Shown: piece after piece, positions 11,827 to 23,500 of the stretch
Position numbering within the stretch: the first letter of the stretch is position 1
Layout: every line of letters starts with the position of its first letter
Origin: Struthio camelus
Lineage: Eukaryota; Chordata; Aves; Struthioniformes; Struthionidae
Reading direction: 5' to 3'
Length of the DNA: 64,000 nt
NCBI RefSeq assembly: GCF_040807025.1
Contig: NC_090943.1
Location: 25,883,213 to 25,947,212, forward strand
Notes under the pieces: model-generated
What the model was told of the DNA's origin: nothing
The model's input: only the letters and a program-made list of their open reading frames with translations
Database searches by the model: none
Program-made: the position numbers and the translations under genes

Positions 11827-14800
11827 TATCAAAATAGTACAGACTTCCAGGAAACTGTAATTACTGCCGGCTAAGACTCAGTGAGGGGCCTGCTCCTTCC
11901 ACCTGGACCAAAAGTGTATAATGATTAAAATGATCTTCAGTTCTGTATCCTTGCTTTTGTTCCTCGGTCTACCTCAATCTTGAAACAAATTGTGAAACCA
12001 CTGCTTTTGCTGACATAGTTGACCTGTGTTTTCTCAGGTAGCTAATTATGCTCAGATGCAACTCTGTGCTGCAGCTGAACTATCCAGAACATAGCTATAG
12101 CCTATGGTCATAATGGTTCCTCTGCAAAGCTAGAGTGGCTATTCTAATTTCATGTTCCACCTACAACTATCATGTTTTCCTCTTGAGTTCAAATACCTCT
12201 CAAATTACTGTCGTAAACAATATTTAATTAAATCATTTTGGAGATGAGAACTGAGGTGTAAGTGCTAAGTATCATTAACACTAATTTCAAATGTGACAAG
12301 GAGTGTGACAGATTGCAGAAATGTCTGCGTTAAACTATGAATTTGTTTTGGTTATACCTTCACTGTATTGTAATTCCTACACTGGACTGTATGTAGGGAA
12401 AGTAATAGAATTTGTTAGACCGATTAGAAAAACAACAAGCTTTGGAGCAGAAAAATCTTCTTTTGCTCTAGTAAATTCTGATATTATTTGGTATATTTTA
12501 CTCAATGGGAAATTCAAGCAGTTGCAGTTCCTCATTCCCCACTTTGCTAAACTCATATCAGAAGCAAAATTCCCAAGGATTAAGTTGGTTAACATCGTCA
12601 AATTAAAGTCCCAAGTAATCATTCTCAATGTGTATTTAGCTATTAAGACTGCAGCTTTTATTTCAGACCAGTAAAAGTACGCCGAAAACAACTTAATTTT
12701 TGCCAGTTGTATGTATCAATCCAATAAAAGATTGAATTTCTCCTTACAAACCTGAAGTCACTTATATATTCTTGGGGAGTCATGACTATGAAGAAATCTT
12801 GGTTTTATCAAGGCAATTGCATGCTGCATGCTGCTTTAAATCCTCTTTACTCTCTTGAATTAAATGTTCTTTACCTGCTTGGGTTCATTCTTGCCTGAAT
12901 CCACTTACTATAGAGCGGAGCTGTAAAAAGAGCTCTGCCAGGATGACTGGGGTTGGCAAGCAGGATCTCCGTGAGGCAAGAAACGACAGGTGCCTCTTTG
13001 CCAAGTGCTCTTAACAACTTCTGAACACACAAAGCAATTTCAGTCAGAGCTAAATTAAGGTGGAGACTGCAAATACACTGAAATTTGCACATTTTGTGAA
13101 AGCTGGCAGTGGAACTGAGGACCTATGTGAGAGCCACCAACCGAGGGGCAGGCAGCTGTGACTATCTCTTTGAAGAAGCTACAGCCAGCTGGCATGGGCT
13201 GCTGCTTGTACGATCAAACATGCAGAGTGCACGGAAGGATCTAGAAGTCCTGAAAGAAAGGGAAAGGAAATGAGTTAGAGACCTTGCAACACAAACCCAG
13301 AATCTGATGGCCATGGTTGATAGAAGCTGCAGACTTTCACCACAGGGATTTTTTTTCTGCCTGCCCATGGCTGCTTTGTGCAGCCACGCTGTTTATATCT
13401 AAGTAGCACAGCTGAGCTGGAAGGACTTCTTTGGCCCCAGCTGTGGCAAGAAACACTGTGACTCCAATATTTCATAGTCTGACAAAACACTTGTGACCGC
13501 ACATGCACTTTGTGGTCCTTTCTTACATTCAGCTAGCATTTTGATTGGCAGATCACCGTGTGAGTTTGGAGAATAACTTATAGTAGCCGGTGTTAATAAT
13601 TATACAAGAAGAAGCAACAGATTAGCCAGCTAAGATCTTACCTTCAGGCAATTGCTTTGTAATAATAAAGAGGAAAGATGACAGGAAGGTTGAAATTGAT
13701 TCCCCAAACTCTGATACCTCCAGAGTATTTTGAATAGAACAATTTATTTATGGCTTTTGCTTTTTGTTTGGCACACCAAATTTTAAAAAGAGTGTGGAAT
13801 TCCCTTTTGATTCGTGGTCTCTACTCTTTAGTTAAGTATTCAGCCAGCTAAAGCTGGGTACCTGCAACCTAGCAGGCATAAATTTAAAGCCAATATTTAG
13901 AAGGCCATAAAAATGTGGCCCTGAGACTCTCTCATGACCCATGAATAACAAGTTAGTATTTGTACCATATTTAATATGGAGATTGTGACCAAGCTGTTAA
14001 CCTTTAGTAGCTGCCACTGAGTAAATATGTCACATAGTATAGAAGGCACCATAAATCTGTGCAAACAGTGCAAAGTATGTGGAGTGGCTTCTCAGCTGCC
14101 AGCTAGGATAAATGAAGTCTTATTTATCACTGCTATCTCAATTCCTCCTAAGTTTGGACCTCTCAAAAGCACAGCTTCTGCATCTATCACATACTTTTAC
14201 CCAGAAGACACCTTTTTTTTTTTTTGTCTGTGTCTTGATTGGTAGCCTTTTATATCAAATAATGCACAGCTGTGCTTTCTATGCTTAAATATTAACTTCA
14301 TTTAATTTCTGCTAATTCCACATAATCACAATGGCTATGACACAAGCACTGACTGTTGTTGAAAAGCACACCAGGGTAGTGCTGGAAATTGAGATCTTAA
14401 TATGCAAATATCCATTCTAATACTTTGGCCTAGGAAATCTGGCATTATATCATCAGGTTTGATCTCCAGCTCCTGCAATATTCTCTCTCTCTGGCTGTTA
14501 AGTGAATTTGCAAAGCCTTTTTTTCCTTAAATACTTCAGTTTCTAAACTGAGGTCTGCAGTCAGCCTCAGGTCCAGGATTGTTTCAGATAAATAGTACAC
14601 CAATATCATCGACAAGACGATCAGATAGCTTAGATAATGCGCACTGCATCTGCACACTTACCTGTAACTGATCACAGTCAATGATTTAGGCAACAGTTTT
14701 AAAAAATAATGCTGAAACAAAGCTGTGTTATTCTGAGATTTAAAATCACAGAAAATGTACCAAAAGTGTCCTTTTCTTGTCTACAGCTAGGTCTCAATTT

Positions 14801-17800
14801 CCTTTTTTAGTGATCAGTTAAGTTTCCTCCATGCCTATACTTCTATTATTTTCCTCCTTCAAAATGTATTAATTCACTCAATGTGCAAGTTAGGATGCTG
14901 AATTTATTTCAGTCTTTACTATTTCTAGGTTGCTGTGAAAATTGCGTTCAGATGAGATTTCCAGTTCAGCTCTTGTTAAGAAGAGACGGATTACAACCCC
15001 TTCTTTTGTTGGATCTTGTGCTTGTATTCCCCAAAGACCACCTATAACCACTCAGCAACACTGCATTTACAAAACACAAAAGTCAGTTTCCACCATGACC
15101 TTTATTCATAAAAGGACAGAACCCTGTACAGCTGTACTTAGTTTCAGTAGTTCTTGAATACGTAATTAAATTGGAAAAGATTAAATCAACATATCTGGAG
15201 CTAAATGTCATGTAGAAGGATGTTCTTATATTTACAAGAGTTAAAGAAAAGGATAACAATGGACCGACTCATAATGGGTGTTCCCCATCTGCAACGCCCT
15301 TTCAAGGTGCGGTTTGATTTAAGAGACTGAGCTGCAGAGCAGGCTGCTCTTCTGATGTTCTTCAGCTTCCAGGCTTCTCAGTAGACACATCTTTGAGCAG
15401 AAATAAGTAACTTTTCTTTTTAGATGAGAGCCTATATACACTGTATTCTGCATATTTACTCCCTTGCATTTCCTCCTTCATATAACTCTGATGAAACCTA
15501 GCTCTATAGAAAGAGTTATGCATTTCAGACCCGAGCTGTCACTGCCACCTGATAAAATCCATAGCTCCAGTTTAGGCCCCTAATCTCTTGTGAGAGCTAA
15601 AGTAGGATGCATGAAAGCACATATATAAACTAAGGGACACTTAAATTAATAATTAGGAAGAAAGTTGTGGCTTAGCCATGAAACCATCCTTCTGAATCTT
15701 CTTTGGTCTGCACTTTCAGTGAAATACCTTTGCAAAATCCAGATTCACAGATCCTGCCAATTTAACTCACACAGAGCTTACCTTGAAAACTTTTTAGCAT
15801 ATCTTTTAAACTACTCTTTATTTTAAAAGAAAAGTGCTCCTCTGCCTTCCCCGTTTATCCAGCCCAAATACACAGTTCAGTTCCTTCAGTATTCTTCTTC
15901 AACATTAAAAAAATAAATAAGATAGTCTGAGGTGAGAGATACTGCAGTCTACTAATTAAAGCACTCACCTGGGAAGTGGCAGTTTCTTTCTAGCCCCTAA
16001 TCAAGTTAGTTTAATATATTTCAAAGTTTACAAGTCTAGCACTTTGTGCTAGAGCCAGAAATGCAAACCACAGTCCACAGTCGCTGTGTTATGAAGTTCA
16101 AATGCTGTAATGGAGAATACTGTTGTGATAAGTGACCAAGGGAAGATTTAGCATGGGGAAATGGTCTGGCTCATCCCAGTCCTCCTTTAGGGATTTCTAG
16201 CCTCACTGCAGAGGATGATCTTACAGCAGCAGCTGTGCTACCACAGTTTAAAGCCTGCTGCATTAAGATAAACTCTTATCAGTGTGCTGAGTTATTTCAA
16301 TATGGTAGGCTACGTATTACAGCAGCTCAAAGGCCTCCATGCAAAAAGATGAGAGGCCTTTGCAGAAACTATGAGAACCAGAGAGTGCTGGGTCTGGCGG
16401 TGAGGCATGAGAGCTCCCAGCATGTCCCAGACCAACCCGTTCCCTGTCAGTCACAGTTCTCTGATTGTGGGCTCTAATTTTTCTTACGGTCATTGTTTTT
16501 CGTCCGTGCTACTGCCTCAAGGATCCCAAGTTTCTTAACTTTGTACACATGCAATCTGCAAGTTTTTGCTACGGTTTTCCCTTATGGGATTGTTAGTTTT
16601 TATATTTTCCTGGCCCGAGTAACTGGTTAATTTGGTTTTCCAGTCTCATTAAGGTGACAGAAATATTACTGATGCAGCCACCTCCCTTTTTCCATAGCAG
16701 TAACGGTATCATTTTCTCCTTTTCTCCCCAGGTAGATCTTTCTGTACACCGTCTCTTTACTAATTTGCCTTTATTTATAACTTGCATACTTCTTGTGCTC
16801 AGGGTTGACAGTTAAAATAATCACCCTGAATGTGAGTGGAATGAACAATATTTTTAGGTAGAATACACTAATAGAAATATTAGAGCAGAGCTGAGCAATC
16901 TACCCACAGGGAACAGCTCAACTGCTGCATCTGGGAGACTTCCCTATTCTGTAAGGTGTTTGCTAACATATTCTTATTCTTCTTAAAATATGTTAATTAA
17001 GACAAATTGTTCAAACATGTTGTTATGAGTAATTTGAAGTTGCTCTTGAATTATTTTATTCTATATATTTAGCTATTTGCTATGTTATAATTTTTATTAT
17101 TTTCCATTCAAGACATCATCCTATTACCAGAACGAAATTCCTGTATACCAGAAATTTTGACGTGAAATTTAGGTTCCGTTTCCTACAAAGTACCTGGGAG
17201 TCTGAGCCACACAAATCTATATACCATAGGCTGATGTAACTAAATAACTGGGATCTGAATAGAATATTTTATACCTAAAATAGGTCCACAGCTGAGAATA
17301 TTGCAAAATCCTTATCGTCCCTACTGAAGCTCTTTCAAATTCATACCAAATTACACAATTTGAAAATGCAAAATTAAAAATTCTCTACCTCTCCCCTAGT
17401 GGAATGCTCAGCTGAATAAAGTTCACAAAAGAGAGAGCAATGTTAGGTGAATCATAATACAGAAAGATTGAAAAAAAGGTAAAAAAGGCATCTAGGCTTT
17501 CTAAAGCTGATTCATTAAAACAATAGAAGGTAAAAGAATGAAAAAAATGTAATGAGATATACTTGCATAGATCTCACACTTATTTGCCATTTGATATAAT
17601 CTAAATGCCACAATTTTTTTTTTTTTGAGAGATCAAATTGAATTGGCACTGACTAGGAGAAAAAAATTGCTTTGAGGAAACGTTCCCACATTAAATGTAA
17701 ATAATTAAGGAAGACCTTGACCTGAGGACAAATAGAACTTCACATAAAATTTATACAAACTGTATCATAACTTACAAGGCATTTCTAATAGATATTCATT

Positions 17801-18907
17801 AGGGATAATTGTTAGAGGCAGGGATATCACAATTAGTCATAATGCCATGAAAGTGATTTCTTAAAATACGTTTCATCTTTTTTCAAGACAAAATTTATTA
17901 CCATTGTACAACCTGACTAGACAAAAATTATTCAGTGGGAAATAGTAGGCTAAAAATATAAAAATGGCCATATGCAATCAGGCGTAAGGTTCTATCGCTG
18001 ACCAGACACATAGATTTAGCAAGTAAGTGTAAGAACTGGACAAGCATGCATTGGTATTTCCACTGGTATAGCACCCCACCAACAAGAAAGATATGGTTTC
18101 GGATCTCCCTGACACAAAGATTGAATCTGGATGCAATCTAGACATTTACTTTTAATGCTCCTCGACAGATTGTTCTCTGTGAATTTCTTTCATTGTTTTT
18201 TGAGCCCGTATGAATTTCTAGTTTCCTAAACTTGAGTTCCTCTGCTTAATAATATTTTCTGTGGAAAAATGCTTCCTTTCTGCTTGTCTCTTATATGCCT
18301 ACTACCTGATAATTTTGTACAGCGTCATCTACTGAATACCTTCATCTTCTCCATGCTATTAGTAACCTTTCAGAGGAATTTACCTCTTTTCAAAGCCCCC
18401 AAGCACCTGGGACTGGCTATGCTAAGTCTTTCTTTATTTAGTATATCTTGCCTGCACCTAATTCAGGTCCAAGTTGTACACTCGGATTTCTTGTATCTCA
18501 GGCGTATGTCTCCACATTATTTTCCACCTTTTGGCTGTTCTTTTGTGTTTCTCTATATAACAGGGAAAATTGAAATGTCAAAAGAATATAGCACAGGAAA
18601 ATTGGTCCTCATTCTGGTCTTTCCAGGATTTAAGTCCAGCTAAACTACTGACCTCCCATGCAATCACCCCTTGCCTCTGACTTTACAGGGCTTTGAATTA
18701 GACCCTGTATATATAAGGTAGAGATGGTAGGAAATTGCCTAGATTATTATTGGGAGTAATAAACAGCATGAATCACATGCACTGTCACCCTAACGCTCTG
18801 CATTTCTGGGGAGCTTTTCAGAGACCGGCCTAGCAGACTTTACACATCACGATGAAGGAAGATTGTTGTGGTAATATTTACTCAGGGGAAATTAATTCCT
18901 ATCCTTT
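11827..18907. other. unannotated AT-rich DNA, no gene seen
   Basis: The block has no supported gene. The longest open frames (117 codons at 12321 and 124 codons at 18269, both plus strand) carry no recognisable domain. The 18269 frame is hydrophobic because the DNA is T-rich. Short homopolymers of 13 T occur at about 14213 and 17614. One inverted repeat at 16328 is listed separately. Confidence 0.6.
16328..16362. repeat. 10-bp inverted repeat, 15-nt spacer
   Basis: CAAAGGCCTC (16328-16337) and GAGGCCTTTG (16353-16362) are perfect reverse complements separated by 15 nt. The arms are G+C-rich relative to the surrounding sequence, but an inverted repeat of this size is expected about once in 64 kb. 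Confidence 0.55.
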
Positions 18908-18988
18908 CACAGAATCACAGAATGGCCAAGGTTGGAAGGGACCTCTGGAGATCATCTAGGCCAACCTCCCTGTTCAACCAGGGTCTAT

Positions 18989-20311
18989 CTAGAGCACATT
19001 GCACAGGATCACATCCAGAGGTGTTTTGAGTATCTCCAGCGAAGGAGACTCCACTACCTCTCGCGGCAACCTGTTCCAATGCTCTCTCACCCTCACAGGA
19101 AATAAGCTTTTCCTCAGGTTCAGATGGAACTTCCTGGGTTTCAGTTTCTGCCCATTGCCGCTTGTCCTGTTGCTGGGCACCACGGAGAAGAGTCTGGCCC
19201 CATCCTCTTGACACCCTCCCTTCAGATACTTGAACACATTGATGAGATCGCCCCTCAGCCTTCTCTTCTCCAGGCTGAACAGGCCCAGCTCCCTCAGCCT
19301 TCCTTCATAGGAGAGATGCTCCAGTCCCCTCATCATCTTCCTAGCCCTCCACTGGACTCTCTCCAGCAGTGCCATGTCTCCCTTGGACTGGGGAGTCCAG
19401 AATAGGACCCAGTACTCCAGGGGAGGCCTCCCCAGGGCTGAGGAGAGGGGCAGGATCACCTCCCTCCACCTGCTGGCAACACTCTCCCTCATGCACCCCA
19501 GGAGACCATTGGCCTTCTTGGCCACAAGGCCACATTGCTGCCTCATGGTCATCCTGTTGTCCACCAGCACTCCCAGGTCCTTCTCGGCAGAGCTGCTTTC
19601 CAGCAGGTCAACCCCCAGCCTGTACTGGTGCATGGGGTTATTCCTCCCCAGGTGCAGGACCCTGCACTTGCCTTTGTTGAACTTCAGGAGGTTCCTCTCC
19701 GCCCAACTCTCCAGCCTGTCCAGGTCCCTCTGAATGGCAGCACAGTCTTCTGGTGTGTCAGCCACTCCCCCCAGTTCAGTACCATCAGCAAACTTGTTCA
19801 GGGTGCACTCTGTCCCTTCCGCCAGGTCATTGATGAATATATTGAACAAGACTGGACCCAGGACTGACCCCTGGGGGACACCGCTAGCTACAGGCCTCCA
19901 ACTTGACTCTGCACCGCTCACCACAACCCTCTGAGCTCGGCCATCCAGCCACTTCTCAATCCACCTCACCGTCCACCCATCCAACCCACACTTCCTGAGC
20001 TTGCCTGTGAGAAAGTGATGGGAGACAGTGTCAAAAGCCTTGCTGAAGTCCAGGGAGACAACAGCCACTGCTCTCCCCTCCTCTCCCCAGCCAGTCATCC
20101 CATCAGAGAAGGCTATCAGATTGGTCAAGCGTGATTCCCCTTTGGTGAATGCATGCTGACTACTCCTGACCACCTTCTTGTCCTCCAGATGCTCAGTGAT
20201 GACCTCCAGGAGGAGCTGTTCCATCACCTTTCCAGGGATGGAGGTGAGGCTGACAGGCCTGGAGTTTCCTGGATCCTCCTTCTTGCCTGTCTTGCCCCCC
20301 CTGAAGTACAC
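18989..20311 (-). pseudogene. CR1 ORF2 reverse transcriptase remnant, 440-codon open frame
   Basis: In active CR1 elements ORF2 encodes an endonuclease plus reverse transcriptase that copies the element's RNA at the target site. Here the RT part stays open for 440 codons to a natural stop. Visible landmarks are [17 protein letters not shown] (residues 12-28), [11 protein letters not shown] (55-65), motif [10 protein letters not shown] with its Asp at 88, motif [12 protein letters not shown] (143-153), motif C at 174-177, and the C-terminal block [19 protein letters not shown]. Motif C reads FADG rather than the family's FADD (codon GGT at 19781-19783), so a catalytic aspartate is lost and the enzyme should be inactive. 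The apparent ATG start is an artefact of the internal deletion junction, and the normal N-terminus is absent. The long open frame implies a fairly recent insertion rather than a functional protein. Confidence 0.9.
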
Positions 20312-20321
20312 AGTTGCAATC

Positions 20322-20523
20322 TTAACTTAATGCCCTGCTCCCTCCTTGCATCCTCCTGAACTCCACCATCTCACAGTCACTGCAGCCAAGGCTGCCCTCA
20401 ACCTTCACATCTCCAACCAGTCCTTCTTTGTTTGTTAGTACAAGGTCCAGCAGCACACCTCTCCTTGTTGGCTTCTCCACCACCTGTGTCAAGAAGTTAT
20501 CATGAATGCTCTGCAGGAAGCTT
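20322..20523 (-). pseudogene. CR1 endonuclease C-terminal fragment (copy A)
   Basis: A short minus-strand frame carries the end of a CR1 apurinic-type endonuclease: DNFLTQVVEKPTRRGVLLDLVLTNKEG, then a GSLGCSD-x-EMVEF block. In this endonuclease family the last block normally holds the SDH motif with a catalytic histidine. Here it reads SDC (codon TGT, complementary to 20373-20375). The frame is then lost at the internal deletion that joins it to the RT region. The 5' part of the domain, with the metal-binding residues, is absent through 5' truncation. Confidence 0.85.
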
Positions 20524-23500
20524 TTTGCTTTTACGTGACTCATTTAATAACAGTCATCCTCTCATTTTTGCAAGAGATCTGTCTTACAAAATATTTTAAT
20601 AGCTGCATGTGAATTAAGAAAAATATTTTTGTAATGTATTCCTCCTAGGAAAAACACAATCTCCCTTCACAACCTCCCCTAATCATCATCTTAAACTCTC
20701 CGTAGATATTTTGAATAAATTCAGAATAAGTATAAAATGTTCCCACATCAGAATTAACCCTGCTTTGCATTCACTTTGTACTAAGGGCATCATCAATCTT
20801 GTTTCTTTACTAGAAATTCAGAGAAGTAATAGAATTGCTATTGACAGCTCTAGAAGGTTTTTATGAGTCAGTGTTGCTAAGTGGTACAAGGACTCCATGG
20901 ACAAAACCAAGAAAGGTCAAGATTGTCTGGAGACCAAAATCAGGTTTTTGGATGGAGAAATGGTGGTCAGCTTGAGTCTCTGATTACTGATTTTGCTGTA
21001 GGCAATCTAGCAATCCTATACTGTCTACAATGTAGTATTCAATACAGACACAGAAGAGGATCAAGAAAGGGTTGGTATACGGGTTTTACATGTTTCTTCA
21101 GATGGGTTTGAGATATGATCGTTTTTGTAAGCTCTGCCTATAATCTTTTTCACTCTTATAAGTCAAAATACAGTTATAAGGTAGCATAAGGTTCATTTCA
21201 GCTAATAATATGACTTTAGTAGAACAAGGTTGATTTTTAACAAGACCTCTAAATCAGCAAATCAAGTGTGCCTCTGAATCGATGCCTATTTAGGAAAATA
21301 CTTAAGCATATGCTTAGCTATAAATATGCAATTATATCTCCAAATCAGTCAGGGGTGAAGTTTATGCCATATGCTTTCCTGAAAAGGATAGAACCTCTAA
21401 ATCTGACCCATTATAGCATATTATTCAAGGTGAATAAGCAGCTGGTTCATAAATGGTTATTTAAAAATTTTCAGTGTTGAGAAGTAATAATTGGAGAAGT
21501 GAAGGTCACTAATAAGTATAATATTTATTTTAAAAGTATATTGTTAGTAAAAGACTAGCTTATGTTGTTATCAGCCTTCAAAATCCTGTGATTTAATTTC
21601 TTTATTTATGGGATTTATGGAAATTAATTTTAACTTTCCCTGATCTAAAACGAAGAAATTAAATAGCCAATCTTTCTCTAATATGGATTTAGTCACAGAT
21701 ATCAATACCCTTCCATATTGGTAAAGTGCAATTGTTTTTTTTCTGCTAGAGGCACCTTTCCTAAATACACTAAATTTAAATAGTGAAATAGAATACAGTA
21801 AATTGATTTCTTTTATTTCTAAAGAAAGTGCAGATCATATCAGCACTTAATAACAATAATAAATGTGATTATGTTTCATTATTTTCCACCAATCTGAAAA
21901 AACAGCACCATTTCCTTGAATGGCATCAGCTGAGAATATTTACGTAGCCTCAGAGCGAGGCAGCTGCTGTCCTGCGCACATCTGTCTGGGCAGACCCTTC
22001 TCCTGCCCAGCTTGGCCAGGCCCTGGAACGCTCCAACATGGGAAGGGGCTAAAGTCCTCCAACTTGTCATTCATTTACAGGCAATCACACACTTTGTCAA
22101 AGCTTTGGAGCATGTTCAGCACCTTTCATTCAGGCTCAATGGAAGAAGCAATTAGGTTCCTTTGTAGAACAAGATAGCTGGAAATAGGCTTGTAAATTGT
22201 GAGCAGGGAAGCCACTTACTGCTTTTTCTTGTGCCTCCCAGGAAGCTACGCGTCTTGTGTACAGTCTTTGTAAGTAATCAGCACCATGAAAAATGCCCAG
22301 CTTATATTATCAGTTTCTCTTTCCAAGAAGAGCAAGCAGCCAAGACCCCAGCTAGTGACTAGCTACTCAGGTCAGAGGCCACAGCATGTGAGGATTAAAT
22401 CTTTTGAAAATGCTTATTGGGCTCTGTTTCTTCAGTTCCCAGATTCAATGAAATTAAGTAATATTTTGATGATCAATTTTTACATGCTAAAATATAGTGA
22501 AGCACAAAAGAAAGTAGGCTCCTTGGACAGAAAGGGCTGTGCAGAAATGAAATTTCATAATAAGAAATATCTTCTCTGTCTAGTATTTAACAGCTGCACC
22601 GGAATAGTCGGTAAATTGAGGCAAGGGGAATGAGTACAAGAGATACTGTGGTTTTGAAAGATTATGTTTTTTGGTGGCAATAGTGACTTAAAGTGTTCCT
22701 GCTATCAATATTTTTCTTTCAGCTGTGCTGGTGCTGGGAACCAGATTGGAGAACTGATATAGCTAAAACTAAATAGGAAAAAAGAAATTCTTTGTCTGAG
22801 AATTTTTATGCCAGAAATTTTCAGTTTCTCAGTCCAATTCACAGAAAGAATCCAGTTTCTGCATACCAGAGCTGCGCAGAATTGTGATCTACAGCGCATT
22901 AAGTGAAAATGCTAGAGGAATTCACACAAAAAAGCACCAGTGCTTCACAGTATACTGCTAATATGGATGTACTCAGAGTGACTAAGCTTAATCCTCTGTC
23001 AGATCTCTCCACTCTCATGCAGATCCAAATGACATCTCATGAGGAAACATCTCTTATCCCATATATTATCTTGATCACTGAAGAAACTAACACATAAAAT
23101 ATCTCGATGCATTGTTTACTAAGAGTAAGTAGTTAAGAGGTATATTTTTTGCAAAGCTCAGTGTAAACTTTATGTTGACATGATATCCCATGAGACAAAA
23201 CATCATGAAAATAAGAATTTGCAGTACGTATGAGGAATTCTTTTCCAGCAGTACAGGGAGACTGTTAATAATGTATTCTCTGATATTTTAATGCTTTATA
23301 TTTTTAATATGTACTTCATAGTAAGTGCTTTATAACACAGAAAGTCTAGGAAGAATAAGATAAGTCAGTGCCAGTGTTGTCATGGTATACAGGAGTCCTT
23401 ATATTCAGGGCAGAAACAGTAAGCCGTCAATTTAAATAAGAATCGAGGCACTACAGTGAGTCTTATTTATATCAGTTTGAAGCAATGCACCTGTTCTTTA

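Larger units (their letters stand above)
18908..20523 (-). mobile_element. CR1 LINE, 5'-truncated and internally deleted (copy A)
   Basis: This minus-strand CR1 non-LTR retrotransposon is inserted in AT-rich DNA. Its 3' end lies at 18908-18923, where the plus strand reads CACAGAATCACAGAAT, the reverse complement of the CR1 terminal octamers. Next to it is the conserved CR1 3' UTR. Reading 5' to 3' on the minus strand, it has the end of the endonuclease domain (to about 20322), an abrupt junction at about 20300, then the reverse transcriptase and C-terminal region. Compared with copy B, about 777 bp covering the EN-RT linker and the start of RT are missing. The 5' end near 20523 is the usual truncation seen in LINEs. 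No obvious target-site duplication is visible, as is common for CR1. The element is very similar to copy B (about 95% at the protein level across RT, counted by eye). Confidence 0.95.

Noticed and set aside
18269..18643. 124-codon hydrophobic plus-strand frame resembling a membrane protein
   Set aside because: The hydrophobicity follows from T-rich DNA, and no family motif or gene structure supports it.
20285..20320. Splicing as the cause of the copy A internal deletion
   Set aside because: The sequence equivalent to the intron start in copy B does not begin with GT. Breakpoint microhomology (CTTCA) explains the junction better.
19124..20359. Several plus-strand open frames across CR1 copy A
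   Set aside because: They are antisense shadows of the G+C-rich CR1 reverse transcriptase. The minus-strand frame carries all the RT motifs.
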